From assembly GCA_018398805.1 (NCBI GenBank), contig JAGFBZ010001885.1:1079001-1143000 (forward strand): a DNA stretch of 64,000 nucleotides. The letters are read 5' to 3'. The notes beneath the pieces were generated by a model. It was not told the DNA's origin and searched no databases. It saw only the letters and a list, made by a program, of their open reading frames with translations. Positions 1 through 11,280 of the stretch are shown here, in pieces (position 1 is the stretch's first letter; each line of letters opens with the position of its first letter). Origin of the DNA: Hirundichthys speculiger (taxonomy: Eukaryota; Chordata; Actinopteri; Beloniformes; Exocoetidae). A program made the position numbers and the translations under genes.

Positions 1-60
1 CTGCAACGTGTGTCAAATCGCTGTTGAAAAAGTCCTTGATCAAACTAGTATTTTATTCCA

Positions 61-345
61 GCGCTGCCACGCTACCGGAACTGCCGCGTGCAAAGCCATT
101 TCCGGTTCACGTAAACTGGACCAATTAAAAATTTAAAACAAATTTCCGTCCTAAATTCAGTCCTACTAAATTCATTTAGTATTTTTTATCCAAGTCTAAG
201 ATTGAAATATGAATAACCAGGGATTTTTTTCATTTTTTGTGTTAGATTAAAAAATGAAATAAAACATAATTTTTTAATTTTTTCAATTTTTGATTGACAA
301 TTTAAAATGGAAAGAACGGATGATACACGGATTGATAAAGTTCCA
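61..345 (+). repeat. AT-rich foldback/MITE-like repeat, copy 1
   Basis: Begins with GCTACCGGAACTGCCGCG, followed by a GTAAACTGGACCAATT-like segment and then a long A/T-homopolymer-rich body ending near AAAGAACGGATGATACACGG. The same head and body recur at 7109-7570 in the same orientation, and the head recurs in reverse complement at the right end of the copy at 6045-6395. The shared ends and lack of coding capacity suggest a non-autonomous DNA transposon. I cannot name the superfamily. The outermost bases seen in the 7109 copy appear to be missing here. Confidence 0.6.
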
Positions 346-1009
346 GTCGCCTACTTGACATTTCTTTCACAGTGGTACCCCTGTTTGTTTTTGATGTTTT
401 CCTAATGACTAGTTTTATGGAAGCAATCACTCCTCCAGTGATTGTATCAATATTAAAGTTAAACTGACAAATTGATTGAAGGTCCAGTCAAAAACAAAAT
501 GCAGGATGGTGAAGACAGTTTCTCTCAACTCAGATTTTCTGATGATGATGAAGGGCTGGATAGAAACTACATAGATGTTTTTTGGAGTCCATGAAGTACT
601 TGATCCCAAAATTCAACATTACACAACCAGAAGCATGCACTAATATTTAGACTATCCTACCTCTAATTTTTGAATTTAATTCCAGTAGTCGTAGGCACCC
701 AACTTCAGTTTAATATTATCCATAGTAAAAATTGATTCTACAAATGAGCTCTTTAAGTGTGGCCTATATAATGGACAGCTATATATTCAATCAGTCTGCT
801 ATTGTCTGCCAGGCAGACTCTTTAAGTTTATTGATAGTAGCAATACTACTTTTTTTATGAAGTAGGTGTTTGACCTCCATCCTATTATGAGTTGCTCCTT
901 GCTTGGTTAAACACATGTGACATGTCCCCCCCCTCCATTTCTGTGTTATTAAATCAGTGACGGGCCTAGTACAGCAGTGAGCCTGTACTCACCAGGATCA
1001 GCTACACCT
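346..1009. other. intergenic or intronic, nothing recognised
   Basis: AT-rich single-copy-looking sequence. Short ORFs occur on both strands but none has recognisable domain content or splice-flanked cadherin coding. I see no feature that I can support. Confidence 0.5.
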
Positions 1010-2207
1010 GGGGTCCATTTCACAAACGAGGTTACTTAACCCCGAGCAGGAGGGTTCAGTTGAGCCCGTTTCAGAAAATGAACTAACTCATACTCGGAGT
1101 CTGTTACTGTGGTAACTGACTCTGAGAACTAAACCTGGTTGGGAGCAGGTTTACTTCACTTCATCAAGCTGAAACTGGTTCAGTTCCATAGACAATCAAT
1201 CATATAGGACATATTTAAACATCTGAATGCTGACATGCTGCATTTGTGTTGGGAAAGTATATTAAATATCTAAACAATGTGATCAGTCCAGCCTGCACTT
1301 GTTTTTGGGGTAACTTGATTAATTTTTTAATAGTGTTAGATCTACCGTTTTTCTGCTAGTTACATAACTTATAGCGCTACAAGATCTTATACTTCTGCAT
1401 CACAAGTATTACTCATCTTATGTCCATACATCACACAAAATACATGTGTTTATTTAATCTTATTAGCTATTATTTATTTGCCAATGTCAGTTTTGCTAAT
1501 GGCAATGAGGATGCTGGACTATTAGAAAGAGAAGGCTGAGGCATGAAATGAGCCTGGCTCATGAGCACAGCCCCCCTAAAAAAAGTAAATTATTATTTTT
1601 GTAACTTTCTTTCTCATGAGCCACAAACGTAACTGTCATCAGTGAAGGATTTTTGCTAACCTATGTGATTGAAGCTGATACCATTCGTTATTTAAAATTA
1701 GGCTAGTTACTGGATGTACTGACTGCACCCATATATCCATTGAAGCTCCTTTAATTATTTTTTTCTTTGTTAATGTTGGCAAAAGCTTTTATATTTCATC
1801 AACTCCTTCTAGGTTTTTTCTGTTTTTTGTTCATTTTTTTTTAACTAAATATTTAAATTACATGTTTACTTGTTCTGTAATTTCTTCCACATCAGCTGTC
1901 TTTCCTTCATCGCTTCTGCCATTTTGCGTTTCTGCAGAAAGTCACATGACTGAAAGAGAGCAGGAGGATCCCCTCCGTTAACTTGGCATTAATCACGGTC
2001 CCGGAGCTCCACCGATGATGACTTTTTATTGTATAAAGGTATAAATATAGGTAATTTGGAGTCGACATGCTCAGAACGCCTGTTCTGAAATCGAAAAACT
2101 GAAAAAAAATTGAAAATCCCCCCAAAAAACAGGATGCTTAGTTTCTTAACTCAGAGTTTATTGAGTCTGAGTTAATTTTTTGACATGGAGTTTGTGAAAC
2201 AGGCCCC
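1010..2207. mobile_element. PIF/Harbinger-like non-autonomous DNA transposon (tentative)
   Basis: The left end reads GGGGTCCATTTCACAAA. The right end, reverse-complemented, reads GGGGCCTGTTTCACAAA, giving terminal inverted repeats (14 of 17 bases match). Both ends continue into subterminal runs of 'aactctgagtt'-like words, which I associate with fish Harbinger-type elements. There is no transposase ORF, so it would be non-autonomous. A clean 3-bp target duplication is not evident at these boundaries, so the superfamily is an inference from the TIR style. Confidence 0.55.
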
Positions 2208-2214
2208 TGGTATA

Positions 2215-3283
2215 ACATGGCCCCACCCTCTCATCGTAGCTTCTCACTCAGGCAACAGACTAGGGATGACAAACTCAACAGGAGATGTTCACTCTCTCTC
2301 TCTCAAACATCCCCAATTACTTGATTCTATTTCTGTGTTTTACTCTTCGTAAAGACACTACAGACTTACTCTAGCCTTGTCTCTCAGAGTTTTCATTTTT
2401 GTCCACCTCTCCCAGGTAACACGTCTCCATCATCCGTCTCTATCCATGCCCTTGTCTTTCTGTCGCCTGCATTCATTAGTCGAGTTCTTCTCCCTCTGGA
2501 GGAGCGATTAGTGAGCTTGACCCTCATCTCTGCTCTCGCACCTCACTCCTACATTATATTAGCCTTTTAATTAAGGCTTTAAGGGATCTTTGAGAAATGC
2601 ATACCAACAGTGAATCAGTGCCAGTTGTGAGTGGGTTGGAAAATGGTGAGGGAAGACTTGCTGGGAGCGGGGGGGTATTTCCCTTTCTGCTTCACAAGAC
2701 AAGATGAAAGATTAAAAGAAAAAAAAAAGAGAAAAAAGAGAGAGAAAGGGGATTCCTCATCCAAGGATTTTTATATGCTCTTTATAGTCAATTTTGTCTC
2801 TGAGGAACTTTATGCTTGACAACGCACTAGAAGTATTAGACTCTCTCTGTTGACAGGAACTGTTGGCATATAAAGGATAGATAAATTGCTGGAAAAGAGC
2901 ATCTGTCAGTGACTAGCATTAGGTCAAAAACAACATACACTAGAAGAACTTGAACAAAAAAATAGCCTTCGCGACAGTCAGCTTTGGTCAGTGTGTCAAA
3001 TGCAGCATTTAACCCCCAGTAAGCTCATAATTATGGGCAATGGGGCGACTGCAAAAGAAATTGCTATTCTAAGCCGTTAATAAGACTCAGAAATGTCATT
3101 CCAGGGTCCCTGCAGAAAAATAAGATGATTTTAACTCTGTGTCCAAAAAAATGTGAAAAAAGTATTATTTATACAGTCACCCATGAACTAAAGTGACTAT
3201 TTGTACAGACTGGTTTCATGGTCTCTCCATTTTTCAGATATATAAGTACTGATACAGTTTAAAGAACAATGTAAGACTTAATG

Positions 3284-3286
<3 letters not shown>
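2215..3286. other. no gene recognised
   Basis: Mixed-composition non-coding sequence with a short purine-rich tract around 2700-2750. A 62-residue ORF there is low-complexity lysine/glutamate coding generated by the A/G run and is not credible as a gene. Confidence 0.5.

Positions 3287-3333
<47 letters not shown>
3287..3333. repeat. (AT)n microsatellite
   Basis: About 23 uninterrupted AT dinucleotides. Confidence 0.95.
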
Positions 3334-3337
<4 letters not shown>

Positions 3338-3619
3338 TTTTCAAATCACATTTTCCCCAGGAAGTTAAGACATTCTCTAGAGAGTAAGACAGCTGTTAAA
3401 AACTATGTGCACGTCCAAGCTAGCATTCCTGAATATTCATCTAAAGCAGTGATTCCCAAAGTGTGGGCCACACACCTGAAAGAACTTGCTGAACAGTCCC
3501 ATGGCCTCTCCAGCTAAGTGCCGCCAACAGGCATTTGAATATGCAGAAATAAAACTATGTCCTTATTCCTGCCCATTGGAAATAGACGCAGTAAGCAGGT
3601 AAACCAGGGTGTGGAAGAC

Positions 3620-5640
3620 ATGAAATGATTTCAAACAATCATATGATAACTAAAGCTGATCTTCCCATAAGCAAATCTTATAATAACGGATTGTCTATAG
3701 GTCAAGAATGGTTTTTCAGTTTCCAAGCACGTAGTCATCTTTCTGTCCCAACTCCAGAAGCAACATCTCTTCTATTGAAGGTCACTGCCTTCAATAGAAC
3801 GAGTGTTGGGGAGTTCTTTGATAATCTGGCAGTAGTCATGTACAGGTGACAGAATTAATTCTTCCACTGCAAATGTTCTATTCGGACTTTATCTCTAAGA
3901 TTAGGTAGTTTGGATTCCCTTTCTACTTATCTTTAACAGACATAAATTCCCCCACACATGATTTTAAATGTGGATGAAACAGGTGTCTATACAGTACAAA
4001 GCCCTCAGCATGTAAGATACACACACACACACACACAACACTGACATGTGTAGCTTGTAATAATATAATAACCAGCTAGTTATTGAAAGAATGCTGAAAC
4101 TGCTATTTGTAATTTGTTGCTTGCACTGTGGATGAAGTGGATGAACTAAAAACAGAGAAAAGGAACCTGGTCGCATCTGGAGCCTGCTTCTAAAGGTTCA
4201 GTAGTAGCCTAGCCTACAGATTAAACATGCCATTGATTCTAAACTGTGTTTGATTCAGGTTGTGACAAAAAGAGGGAAAAGGCAAGATGGTTCTGTTATA
4301 TCCGCTGAATGAGGGGAACTGGTAACTCTGGTGTGTGCAGTGAATGCTGCTGGGGATGCTACACCTCCCATGTTTGTCTTTCCCAGAGTAAAGTTTGAAG
4401 ACTGCTTCATGATAAATACACCTCCAGGAGCAAAGGGTACCTCTACCAGAACAGGACGGATGAATGAAGATACCTGGGCGGAGTTCCTTGATCACCTGAT
4501 AAAGCACACTTACTGCTCCCCTGACCACCCCATGCTGCTAATTATGGATAATCTTAAAGCTCACATATCGCTCAAAGCAGTAGAAAAGCAATGGTATTGT
4601 TCTGCTCACTCTTCCACCTCACACATCCCATCGCATGCAGCCTCTGGATGTTGCCGTGTACGGTCCGTTCAAAGCCCATTATGGCCAAGCTCTTGGTGGG
4701 TGGATGAGATCAAATCCTGGCAAAACAGTCACCATCTACCAGGTTGCAGGAGTTGTGAATCAAGCCTTCATGACAACAGTGACACCACGCAACATCACTT
4801 CTGGGTTTAGGTCCACTGGGATTTTTCCATATAATCATGACAATTTCCCCAATGAAGTAGCACCATACATGGTGTCAGACCAGCCAAACCCTGAGCTACA
4901 GCCTGCCACGGGGGATGATCCACCTCCAGAAGACGGTATGGAAGGTCCACACCCTGCAGATGATCTACCTGAAGATGAACCTTCCGCTTCAGATAGGTCC
5001 CCCCATACTAATTTCCCCACTCTCTGCCAGCTGACATGGATGTGCAACAAATGACTAGCCAAACTAGACACGTGTCTCCTCAGGAAATCATTGCACTTCC
5101 CAAATGTCCCCTCAGAAAACAAACCTCACGGAAGCTTGTGAAGACCACCATCCTCACCGATAATCTTGAGATGCAGGCACTTGAAAAAGCTTTTGAATAA
5201 AGGCGAAAGAAACTGGAAGAGAAAATGCAAAACAGCAAACAAAAAAGAAAACCAAAAAAAGGAACAGATTGAGAAGAAAATCACAGATAGCAGCTCTGTG
5301 GAGAGTGATGTTACTGTGCCACTTGATGAAGCATCTGATCCTGAGAGAGGTCAACTAGGGAGCACAGATCTGTCACTGGGTGACTTTATCATTGTCAGTT
5401 TTACAACCTAACTCAGGAATATCTGTTACATTGGTATGGTTGAGAAAGTTGACGGTGATGAAATACTCACACAATTCCTTGGAAGAATCCAGGGAAACAG
5501 TAAAGTGTGGCAGAGACCCCATTTTTGCCATAAAGCAAAATGATGTGGCACATTTTCCTAAAAGCGATGTTGTGAGGAAGCTGCTGCAACCTACAAGGCC
5601 TGGAGGAACCATGTGAAGAGAGCAACTCTTCATCTTTCTG
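3620..5640 (+). pseudogene. dead pogo/Tigger-type DDE transposase
   Basis: Decayed transposase of the DDE_1 (pogo/Tigger/jerky-like) family, read in several frames. An upstream segment (3655-3848) reads TPEATSLLLKV and GEFFDNLAVVM, the usual CENP-B-type DNA-binding/linker region. At about 3967 the first acidic motif NVDETGVYTVQ is visible. From 4331 the frame gives CAVNAAGDATPPMFVFPRV and LLIMDNLKAHIS, the catalytic D-N region. From 4635 another frame gives MQPLDVAVYGPFK and ITSGFRSTGIFPYN. A charged tail follows at 5170-5330, then a GDFIIVSF...VEKVDGDEIL segment to about 5615. Frameshifts near 4310 and 4600-4640 and several stops show it cannot be translated. It could be a long-dead autonomous element; it is not a host gene. 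Confidence 0.85.
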
Positions 5641-6044
5641 TGCAAGCTTCAGGGCTGGAATGTCGAAGGCCTCGCTATGGAGTGAGATGTTTCCTAATCT
5701 GAGTGGTTCTGCTCCTTTTTTCTGAGTCTCAGGCTGCTTTACTTGTTTGAATTTGTTCTTCGCCCTGATTGCAGACCATAGCTGGCTCTGACCCCTACTG
5801 TGAAAATGGTTCTCTCACTCATTTGAATAGTAAATAAAATATTTTGAATGATATTTTGTTGTATTTGTGTTTGTTCAGTTACCTTTAGGTGTTTGGTCAA
5901 TTAAGATCATTCCAACATTAGTTCTGGAATCAGTAGTTGTCTAACCACTTGTCAGGATTCTAACTTTTACAACAAGTATTGTTAGGTTTGCTTCAGAGTG
6001 GAAAAACTGAGTGGATCATTTTACCCCTAACAGGATCACTTTAC
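5641..6044 (+). mobile_element. 3' UTR and end of the pogo-like element
   Basis: Non-coding sequence directly after the transposase remnant. A polyadenylation signal AATAAA is at 5833-5838. Near the right boundary the word GGATCA(T/C)TTTACCC occurs twice in tandem (about 6014-6047), a plausible terminal repeat of the element. I could not find its inverted partner on the left, so the left boundary is unknown. Confidence 0.4.
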
Positions 6045-6395
6045 CCTGCTCACAAAGCCATTTCCTGGTCATGTAAACTGGACTAATTAAATATTAAAAA
6101 CAAATTCAGTCCTGTGAAATCCGTGTATCATTCGTTCTTTTCATTTTCAATTGTCAATCAAAAATTAAAAGATGAAAAAGGGACATTTTATTTTGTTTTT
6201 TGTTTTTTAATGTAACACAAAAAATGAAAAAAATGCCTGGATTTTTGTATTTCAATTTAAGACCTGAATCAAAAATACGAAATTGAAAAACGGGCCACAG
6301 GATTGAATTTGTTTTTCATATTTAATTGTCCGGTTTACGTGACCCGGAAGTGGCTTTGTGCGCGGCAGTTCCGGTAGCAACTCGGGTAGCAATAT
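6045..6395 (-). repeat. AT-rich foldback/MITE-like repeat, copy 2
   Basis: Nearly palindromic element. The left end has CACAAAGCCATTTCCTGG and GTAAACTGGACTAATT. The right end carries the reverse complement of the same words (GTCCGGTTTACGTGACCC, GGAAGTGGCTTTGTGCGCGG), so the two ends fold on each other around an A/T-rich centre. The right end extends to GGTAGCAACTCGGGTAGCAA, which the left end lacks. Same family as the repeats at 61-345 and 7109-7570. Confidence 0.65.
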
Positions 6396-6500
6396 CAAAT
6401 CAATCTTTATTTATAGAGCACTTTTCATGCCCTCAGGCAACACAAAGTGCTTTTCATTAAAAAAAAGAAAAGATAAAAATTAAAACATTAAAACAAAATA
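6396..6500 (-). repeat. fragment of a LINE/SINE 3' tail
   Basis: The words CAATCTTTATTTATAGAGCA and ACACAAAGTGCTTTTCATTA match the 3'-terminal region of widespread fish retroposons, here in reverse orientation. It is adjacent to the foldback repeat and has no coding content. Family assignment is from memory of the motif style only. Confidence 0.4.
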
Positions 6501-6588
6501 AAAGCCGTCACACACCCCAAAGTCGCAAAGCCTCCTCCCATTACCCCTCACCCCCCCATGCACCACAAACAAAAAAAAATAAAAAATA

Positions 6589-7106
6589 CTAACAGTTCAG
6601 TCTGTAAAAAAAAAAAAAAAACTGGACTACATCAAAATTTTCAAGCCCCTTTGTTCGAGTCTGTCGCGTGCTTACTCCATTTATCATTAGATCTGCTCCA
6701 TCTGTTCACTGTGATGCTCCTCACCTGCTGTTTACATTGGTGCAGATGTGTAACGACAACAGAAAAGTTTAGACCTCGATTATCAGACAACCTAAAGTGA
6801 CAAAAAAAATAAAAAAATAAAAAAACATTATTACACAACCTGCCATATATGATGCTACCATACTGGGAAACTTTACACACACAGAATACATTCATGGTAT
6901 ATTTTATTATACACATATGTGAAAATGTATGTAGAGAATTTATTCGGCCATACATTCTTTGTAATTCATAGGCATTGACGTTCTTTGTAATTCATAATCA
7001 TTCCCAAGGGCCATGACAGACAAATATTCAATGTGCCACAAACAGCTGTGGTTGAGGTCCAGCTGCCTGTTTTTTTTTTTTTTTTTTAAACACACTGAAC
7101 TGTTAG
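6589..7106. mobile_element. mariner-type MITE with TA target duplication
   Basis: The left terminus CTAACAGTTCAGTCTG and the right terminus CACACTGAACTGTTAG are inverted repeats (one mismatch in 16). Each is flanked on the outside by TA (6587-6588 and 7107-7108), the signature target duplication of Tc1/mariner elements. Inside each TIR is a homopolymer, poly-A at about 6606-6621 and poly-T at about 7070-7087, followed by matching CTGGAC/GTCCAG words. No transposase is encoded. The element sits between two inverted copies of the AT-rich foldback repeat. Confidence 0.7.
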
Positions 7107-7108
7107 TA

Positions 7109-7570
7109 TTGCTACCCAAGTTGCTACCGGAACTGCCGCGCACAAAGCCACTTCCGGGTCACGTAAACCGGTCGAATTAAATATTAAAAACAAATTCGGT
7201 CCCGTGGCCCTTTTTTTAATTTCGTATTTTTGATCCAAGTCTAAAATTAAAATACGAAAAACCAGGCACTTTTTTGTTTTTTGTGTTAGATTAAAAAACG
7301 AAAAACAAAATAAAATATCCATTTTTCCTTTTTAAATTTTTGATTGCCAATTGAAAATGGAAAGAACGAATGATACAAGGATTTCTGTGGCCCATTTTTT
7401 CATTTCGTATTTTTGATCCAAGTCTAAAATTGAAATATGAAAAACCATGCATTTTTTTTTTTCATTTTTTGTGTTAGATATAAAAATATATAAATAAAAC
7501 ATCACTTTTTAATTTTTTTAATTTTCTATTGACAATTAAAAATGGAAAGAACGATTGATACATGGATTAT
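7109..7570 (+). repeat. AT-rich foldback/MITE-like repeat, copy 3, with internal tandem duplication
   Basis: Starts TTGCTACCCAAGTTGCTACC, the reverse complement of the right end of copy 2. After the head, a body unit of about 183 bp appears twice in tandem: about 7200-7384 and 7385-7570. Each unit contains TTTCGTATTTTTGATCCAAG and AATGGAAAGAACGA(A/T)TGATAC. The duplication suggests unequal exchange or replication slippage within the element. Confidence 0.65.
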
Positions 7571-8164
7571 ACTTGTTCAATAATATCCAACACATCAATT
7601 TCCTTTGGGAAAATCCCTTCGGGGATTAATGAAATATTCAGTTTGACATTTTTCCTTGATATAAATGCAGAATAAGCTGTGTACTCTCAGTTGTATTCAT
7701 TAAATAAAATATACAGACAGTGAGTTTACCATGATGATCTTTCCTTATTTTCTTGAAATCTGCTCTTTTCACTAATTACTTTTTTTTTTCCTCATTTGAC
7801 TAATGATTTTATTTTACAGCACTGTCTTTGATGTTTTTTTTTTTGTCTTTGTTTTGTTGTATCATATCCCTGCATCTAAATCTGCACAACTTCAACTATC
7901 TTGCTTTTAAATCGACAGCAAAGGTGCATTAAAACCACATGTAGAACAAGAAAGGAACTCAAGGGGACATGAAAAGATAAAAGGATTGTGAAACGAGGGC
8001 ATCACCAGCTGCATGGAAGGACAACCTCCCAGTCCCATGTATGTGCCACATCATTAATGCAGAGGCACAAAAAAAGACAACAGAGTTGATGCAAAAGGGC
8101 TGAAAGAGAAAGATGACAGACTAGAAAAAAATTAAGCTCCATCGCCTGAAATACAGACATTGTT

Positions 8165-8580
8165 AACGTTACCTCCACCGAGGAGGTTGTGTTTTTGCCG
8201 GCGTTTGTCTGTCTGTCTGTGTACAAGATAACTCAAAAAGTTATGGATGGATTTTGATTAAATTTTCAGGAGTTCTCAGAAATGTGAAAAGAAAGAACTG
8301 ATTTCATTTTGGGTGTGATCTGGAAGAATCCTGGATTTTTTTCTGGATCACTTTCAAATTTACGATAACATTACGGTCAATGGTGCCGAAAATTTGTTTC
8401 TCAATATCATCGTTAATTATTGCCCAAAACTCATTAAATTCCACTTAAGGATTGGCAATGGGAATCTCTATCAAATTTCAAAGGCCCATCTGGATCTAAT
8501 CCAGAAGGTGGATTTTATCACAATCTGTAAATTGCTTTGTTAGAACTGTTGTGCTTGGTGCAGGTCTGCGCTCTCCTAGT
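8165..8580. repeat. dispersed repeat of fish type, unnamed
   Basis: The segment starting CCTCCACCGAGGAGGTTGTG and continuing through AACTCAAAAAGTTATGGATG to GGTCTGCGCTCTCCTAG has the look of a widely dispersed fish repeat that I have seen near genes, but I cannot name the family. No ORF. Copy number in the genome would decide it. Confidence 0.4.
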
Positions 8581-9143
8581 TTTTACTGTATTTGCCTGAC
8601 AGGATCAGTGATTGATCAAATTCGTCATGCTTCTCATGGAGTGGTACCTCGCATTGTACCATAAACTGATAAGACTAAATAAATATATTTTAACATTGTT
8701 TGAAAAACCTAAACTGGTTTTGAGATGGTTTATCACATGAATGAGCCAATGCAAAGGTTAGCCATTAGTGTATTCCTATTTTCTATCGAGCTCTGTTGTT
8801 GTCTGTAGGTTAGTTTGGTAGACTGCATTCACTAAGCACTGCTAAAGTCCAAACAAACACACTAAAAGATAGACTCAAGACAATTAACAACACCTGAAAG
8901 ATGTCAAAAAGTTGATAATAAATAAACAGTGCAGGACTCAGAAATGTCTTTCTTGATGTATTTTTTTTCTTTCAATAGATGGTCATAGAAATGTTGCATA
9001 TGCCCTGACAACATTCTGCCAGTCGTGCTCTTCTACTTGCTTTCATGGTAGACTGTGCTATTGATCCAACGTTCCCCATACTTACACTGCCATGGTCTTC
9101 TCTTTCTTTCATCTGTCATCTCTGCTGCCCACATTCTCTTCAG

Positions 9144-9312
9144 TGTCTGCAATACCGAGAGAGCACATCAGTCCTGGAGAACCAGCCAGCAGGGACATTT
9201 GTTCTGCAAGTTCACGCTGTGGATGCAGATGAGGGCTCCAACGGCAGGGTCACATACGGCTTTATGCACAAAGACTCCACCGTGCCTGCTTTCAGTATCC
9301 ACCCTGACACTG
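9144..9312 (+). CDS. cadherin gene exon 1 of window (R1, first half)
   Basis: Encodes residues 1-56 of the visible protein, including SVLENQPAGTFVLQVHAVD and DEGSNGRVTYGF, the classic N-terminal half of a cadherin repeat with the calcium-binding LEN and DxD-like motifs. It follows a pyrimidine-rich acceptor (CATTCTCTTCAG). The donor is TG|GTACTG, leaving one base (phase 1) that completes a glycine codon with the next exon. The start phase is taken as 0; the upstream exon is not in the window, so this exon's left edge is the least certain of the set. Confidence 0.85.
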
Positions 9313-9884
9313 GTACTGAAGCTTAAAACAAGTGCATATATGAACATTCATCCTAGCAAAGATTCATGTAGACTTATACACTTTTGGATACTGGGCTGTG
9401 TAACAATTATAGATGCCCCTACTTTTGTTGTTTTATTAAAATTTAAAGCAGCACTTTTAATTTTCTTTTGGGTAGTTCCTTATACAATTGAAACCAGTTT
9501 ACACACACTGTGTAAAAAGACCCATTTTCTCACCGTTAATAAATCATACTAAACCTTTTTCTGTTTTAGGTCTGGTCGGATTACCAAAATAATTTATATT
9601 TACTTATTGCCAGAATAATGACAGAGAGAATTTGGTGTTGTTATTAAGATTTCTTCATCATACCAAAAACAGCCAATCAAATTTGTTCCTGCTTGCTACA
9701 CAAAGAGCTCACACACTTTGAATTAGTCCTGCCTCTGTGTGCGATTTCATTGGTTAGCTCCAGTTGTATAGGTGCATCCACTGAAAAGTTGAAAATCCCC
9801 AACTTTTGATGGAGCCAATGCAGTCGACACAACAAATGGGGCTCGCAGTTCAGTTCACCAACCAATGGCGTCAGCTTTTTCAAT
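9313..9884 (+). other. start of intron 1, no further feature
   Basis: AT-rich intron sequence with short unsupported ORFs. No repeat or exon is recognised until the LINE that starts near 9885. Confidence 0.5.
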
Positions 9885-10677
9885 TAAATTTTATTTTATT
9901 TGTATAGTGTCTGTTACAATGTCAATTGTCTTAAGGCGCTTTACAGAGACTCAGAGCATGACGCCCGAGCAAATATCATTAACTAAAATTATAATATTAA
10001 ATCCAAATCAAGCATAATGGCAAGTAAAAAACTTCCACAGAGGAAGAAAAAAAAATCTTTAAGCCAAACAGTGGCAAGGAAAAACTCCACTTTAAGAGGA
10101 AGAAACCTTGATTAGGACCTGGCTCATATGCCGAAGGCCAGCCGGGTGAAGAAAGAAAAAGAGAGGGGAGACAGGACAGAGAGAGGATGGAGGACAGAGA
10201 GAGAAGAGCACATAAATGACTGAATGAAATGACTACATAAACAGATGCAGGTAGCAGTACTGAGGTGAGATGGTCAGAGGACTAGGACGCCGGTCACCAC
10301 ACCAGCCAACACCCTGAACACATCTACACACACAGGTGGAGGTAAACGCTGGGATGGACAGAGGATGGAACTGCCAGTCAGCATGCAACTCAGGAAACTC
10401 TGGCCTGCAAACGTACAGAAAGAAAAGAGAAAAAAAGGGCAAAAAAGCACAACAAACTACAGGAAAGAAAATGTGGCACAGTTACAGTAACAAGGTGCTC
10501 CTAATTAACTATGGAATGGACTAGAGGAGGAAAAAGGGAGGATGAAAGGGAAAAGAGTGATGGAGACACCGCTCACCAGATCATGTTGGCGTCCCCCTGC
10601 AGCGTAGGCCTATAGCAGCATAGCTATGACGCTTGTGAGATGACTGCTGCTACAGCCTACCTGGGGGACACACGAAG

Positions 10678-11280
10678 GCTCCAGCCAGACAGCACAAGAT
10701 GCACAGCCAACCAGCGACAATCATCCCCAAAGTTGTGTACCACATAACCACAAACACACCGCTATGGTGGATGCACAGCTCACCTGCAGCCAAAGAAAGT
10801 GGAGAACCAAACACAAACCCCACCGGCCAAACAGAAAGCTGCAACCATGGGCCTCCCAAAACAGACCCCAAACAGAAACAGCTCGGGTCCAAAAACAGGA
10901 CGAGCCCCCACTTGTTATGCCCAGCTCGTGGGAGAGCATAACAAAAATGGGATGTCCACACAATGACAGCTTTTAAACAAAATACTTAATTTATTTAAGG
11001 TAAAGCAACATATGAAACTCAATGATAAAGTCAGAAAAACCAAGGCTAAACTCAACATCAACAACCCAAACAAAAAACCAGAGGGTGCCAGGAAGGCACC
11101 AGCCTTTCAGGAGGGCGAGCCAAACATCTTGGATCTCCCCAAGCTTTTAACAGCTAAGCACAGGTGAAAGCAATCACCAACGAGGAGGGCGGGGCAAGCA
11201 ATCAGGGAGAGGAGAGAACCTGCAAGAAAAAGCAGAGGCAGGAACACAGGGAAAGTGATCTGAGGCCTGTGGCCGTCACA
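10678..11280 (-). mobile_element. retroviral-type LTR plus leader remnant (tRNA-Pro primer site)
   Basis: On the minus strand an LTR-like block runs from 11280 down to 10913. It begins TGTGACGG and ends CATAACA, so it has TG...CA boundaries, and it carries an AATAAA signal (plus-strand TTTATT near 10990). Two bases beyond it comes TGGGGGCTCGTCC (plus strand about 10896-10910). This matches the start of the tRNA-Pro primer-binding site known from gammaretrovirus-like elements. About 220 bp of leader follows and then ends abruptly. CGAAG flanks both sides (10673-10677 and 11281-11285), a likely 5-bp target duplication. No gag, pol or env coding is present, so it is a non-functional old retroelement copy. 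Confidence 0.6.

Noticed and set aside
3447..3590. hAT-like terminus CAGTGATTCCCAAAGTGTGG
   Set aside because: The start resembles a hAT end, but I found no partner terminus and no 8-bp duplication, so it is at most a broken fragment.
9055..9552. 165-residue ORF overlapping exon 1 in another frame
   Set aside because: The other frame over the same exon encodes clear cadherin repeat sequence with fitting splice sites; this is a shadow.
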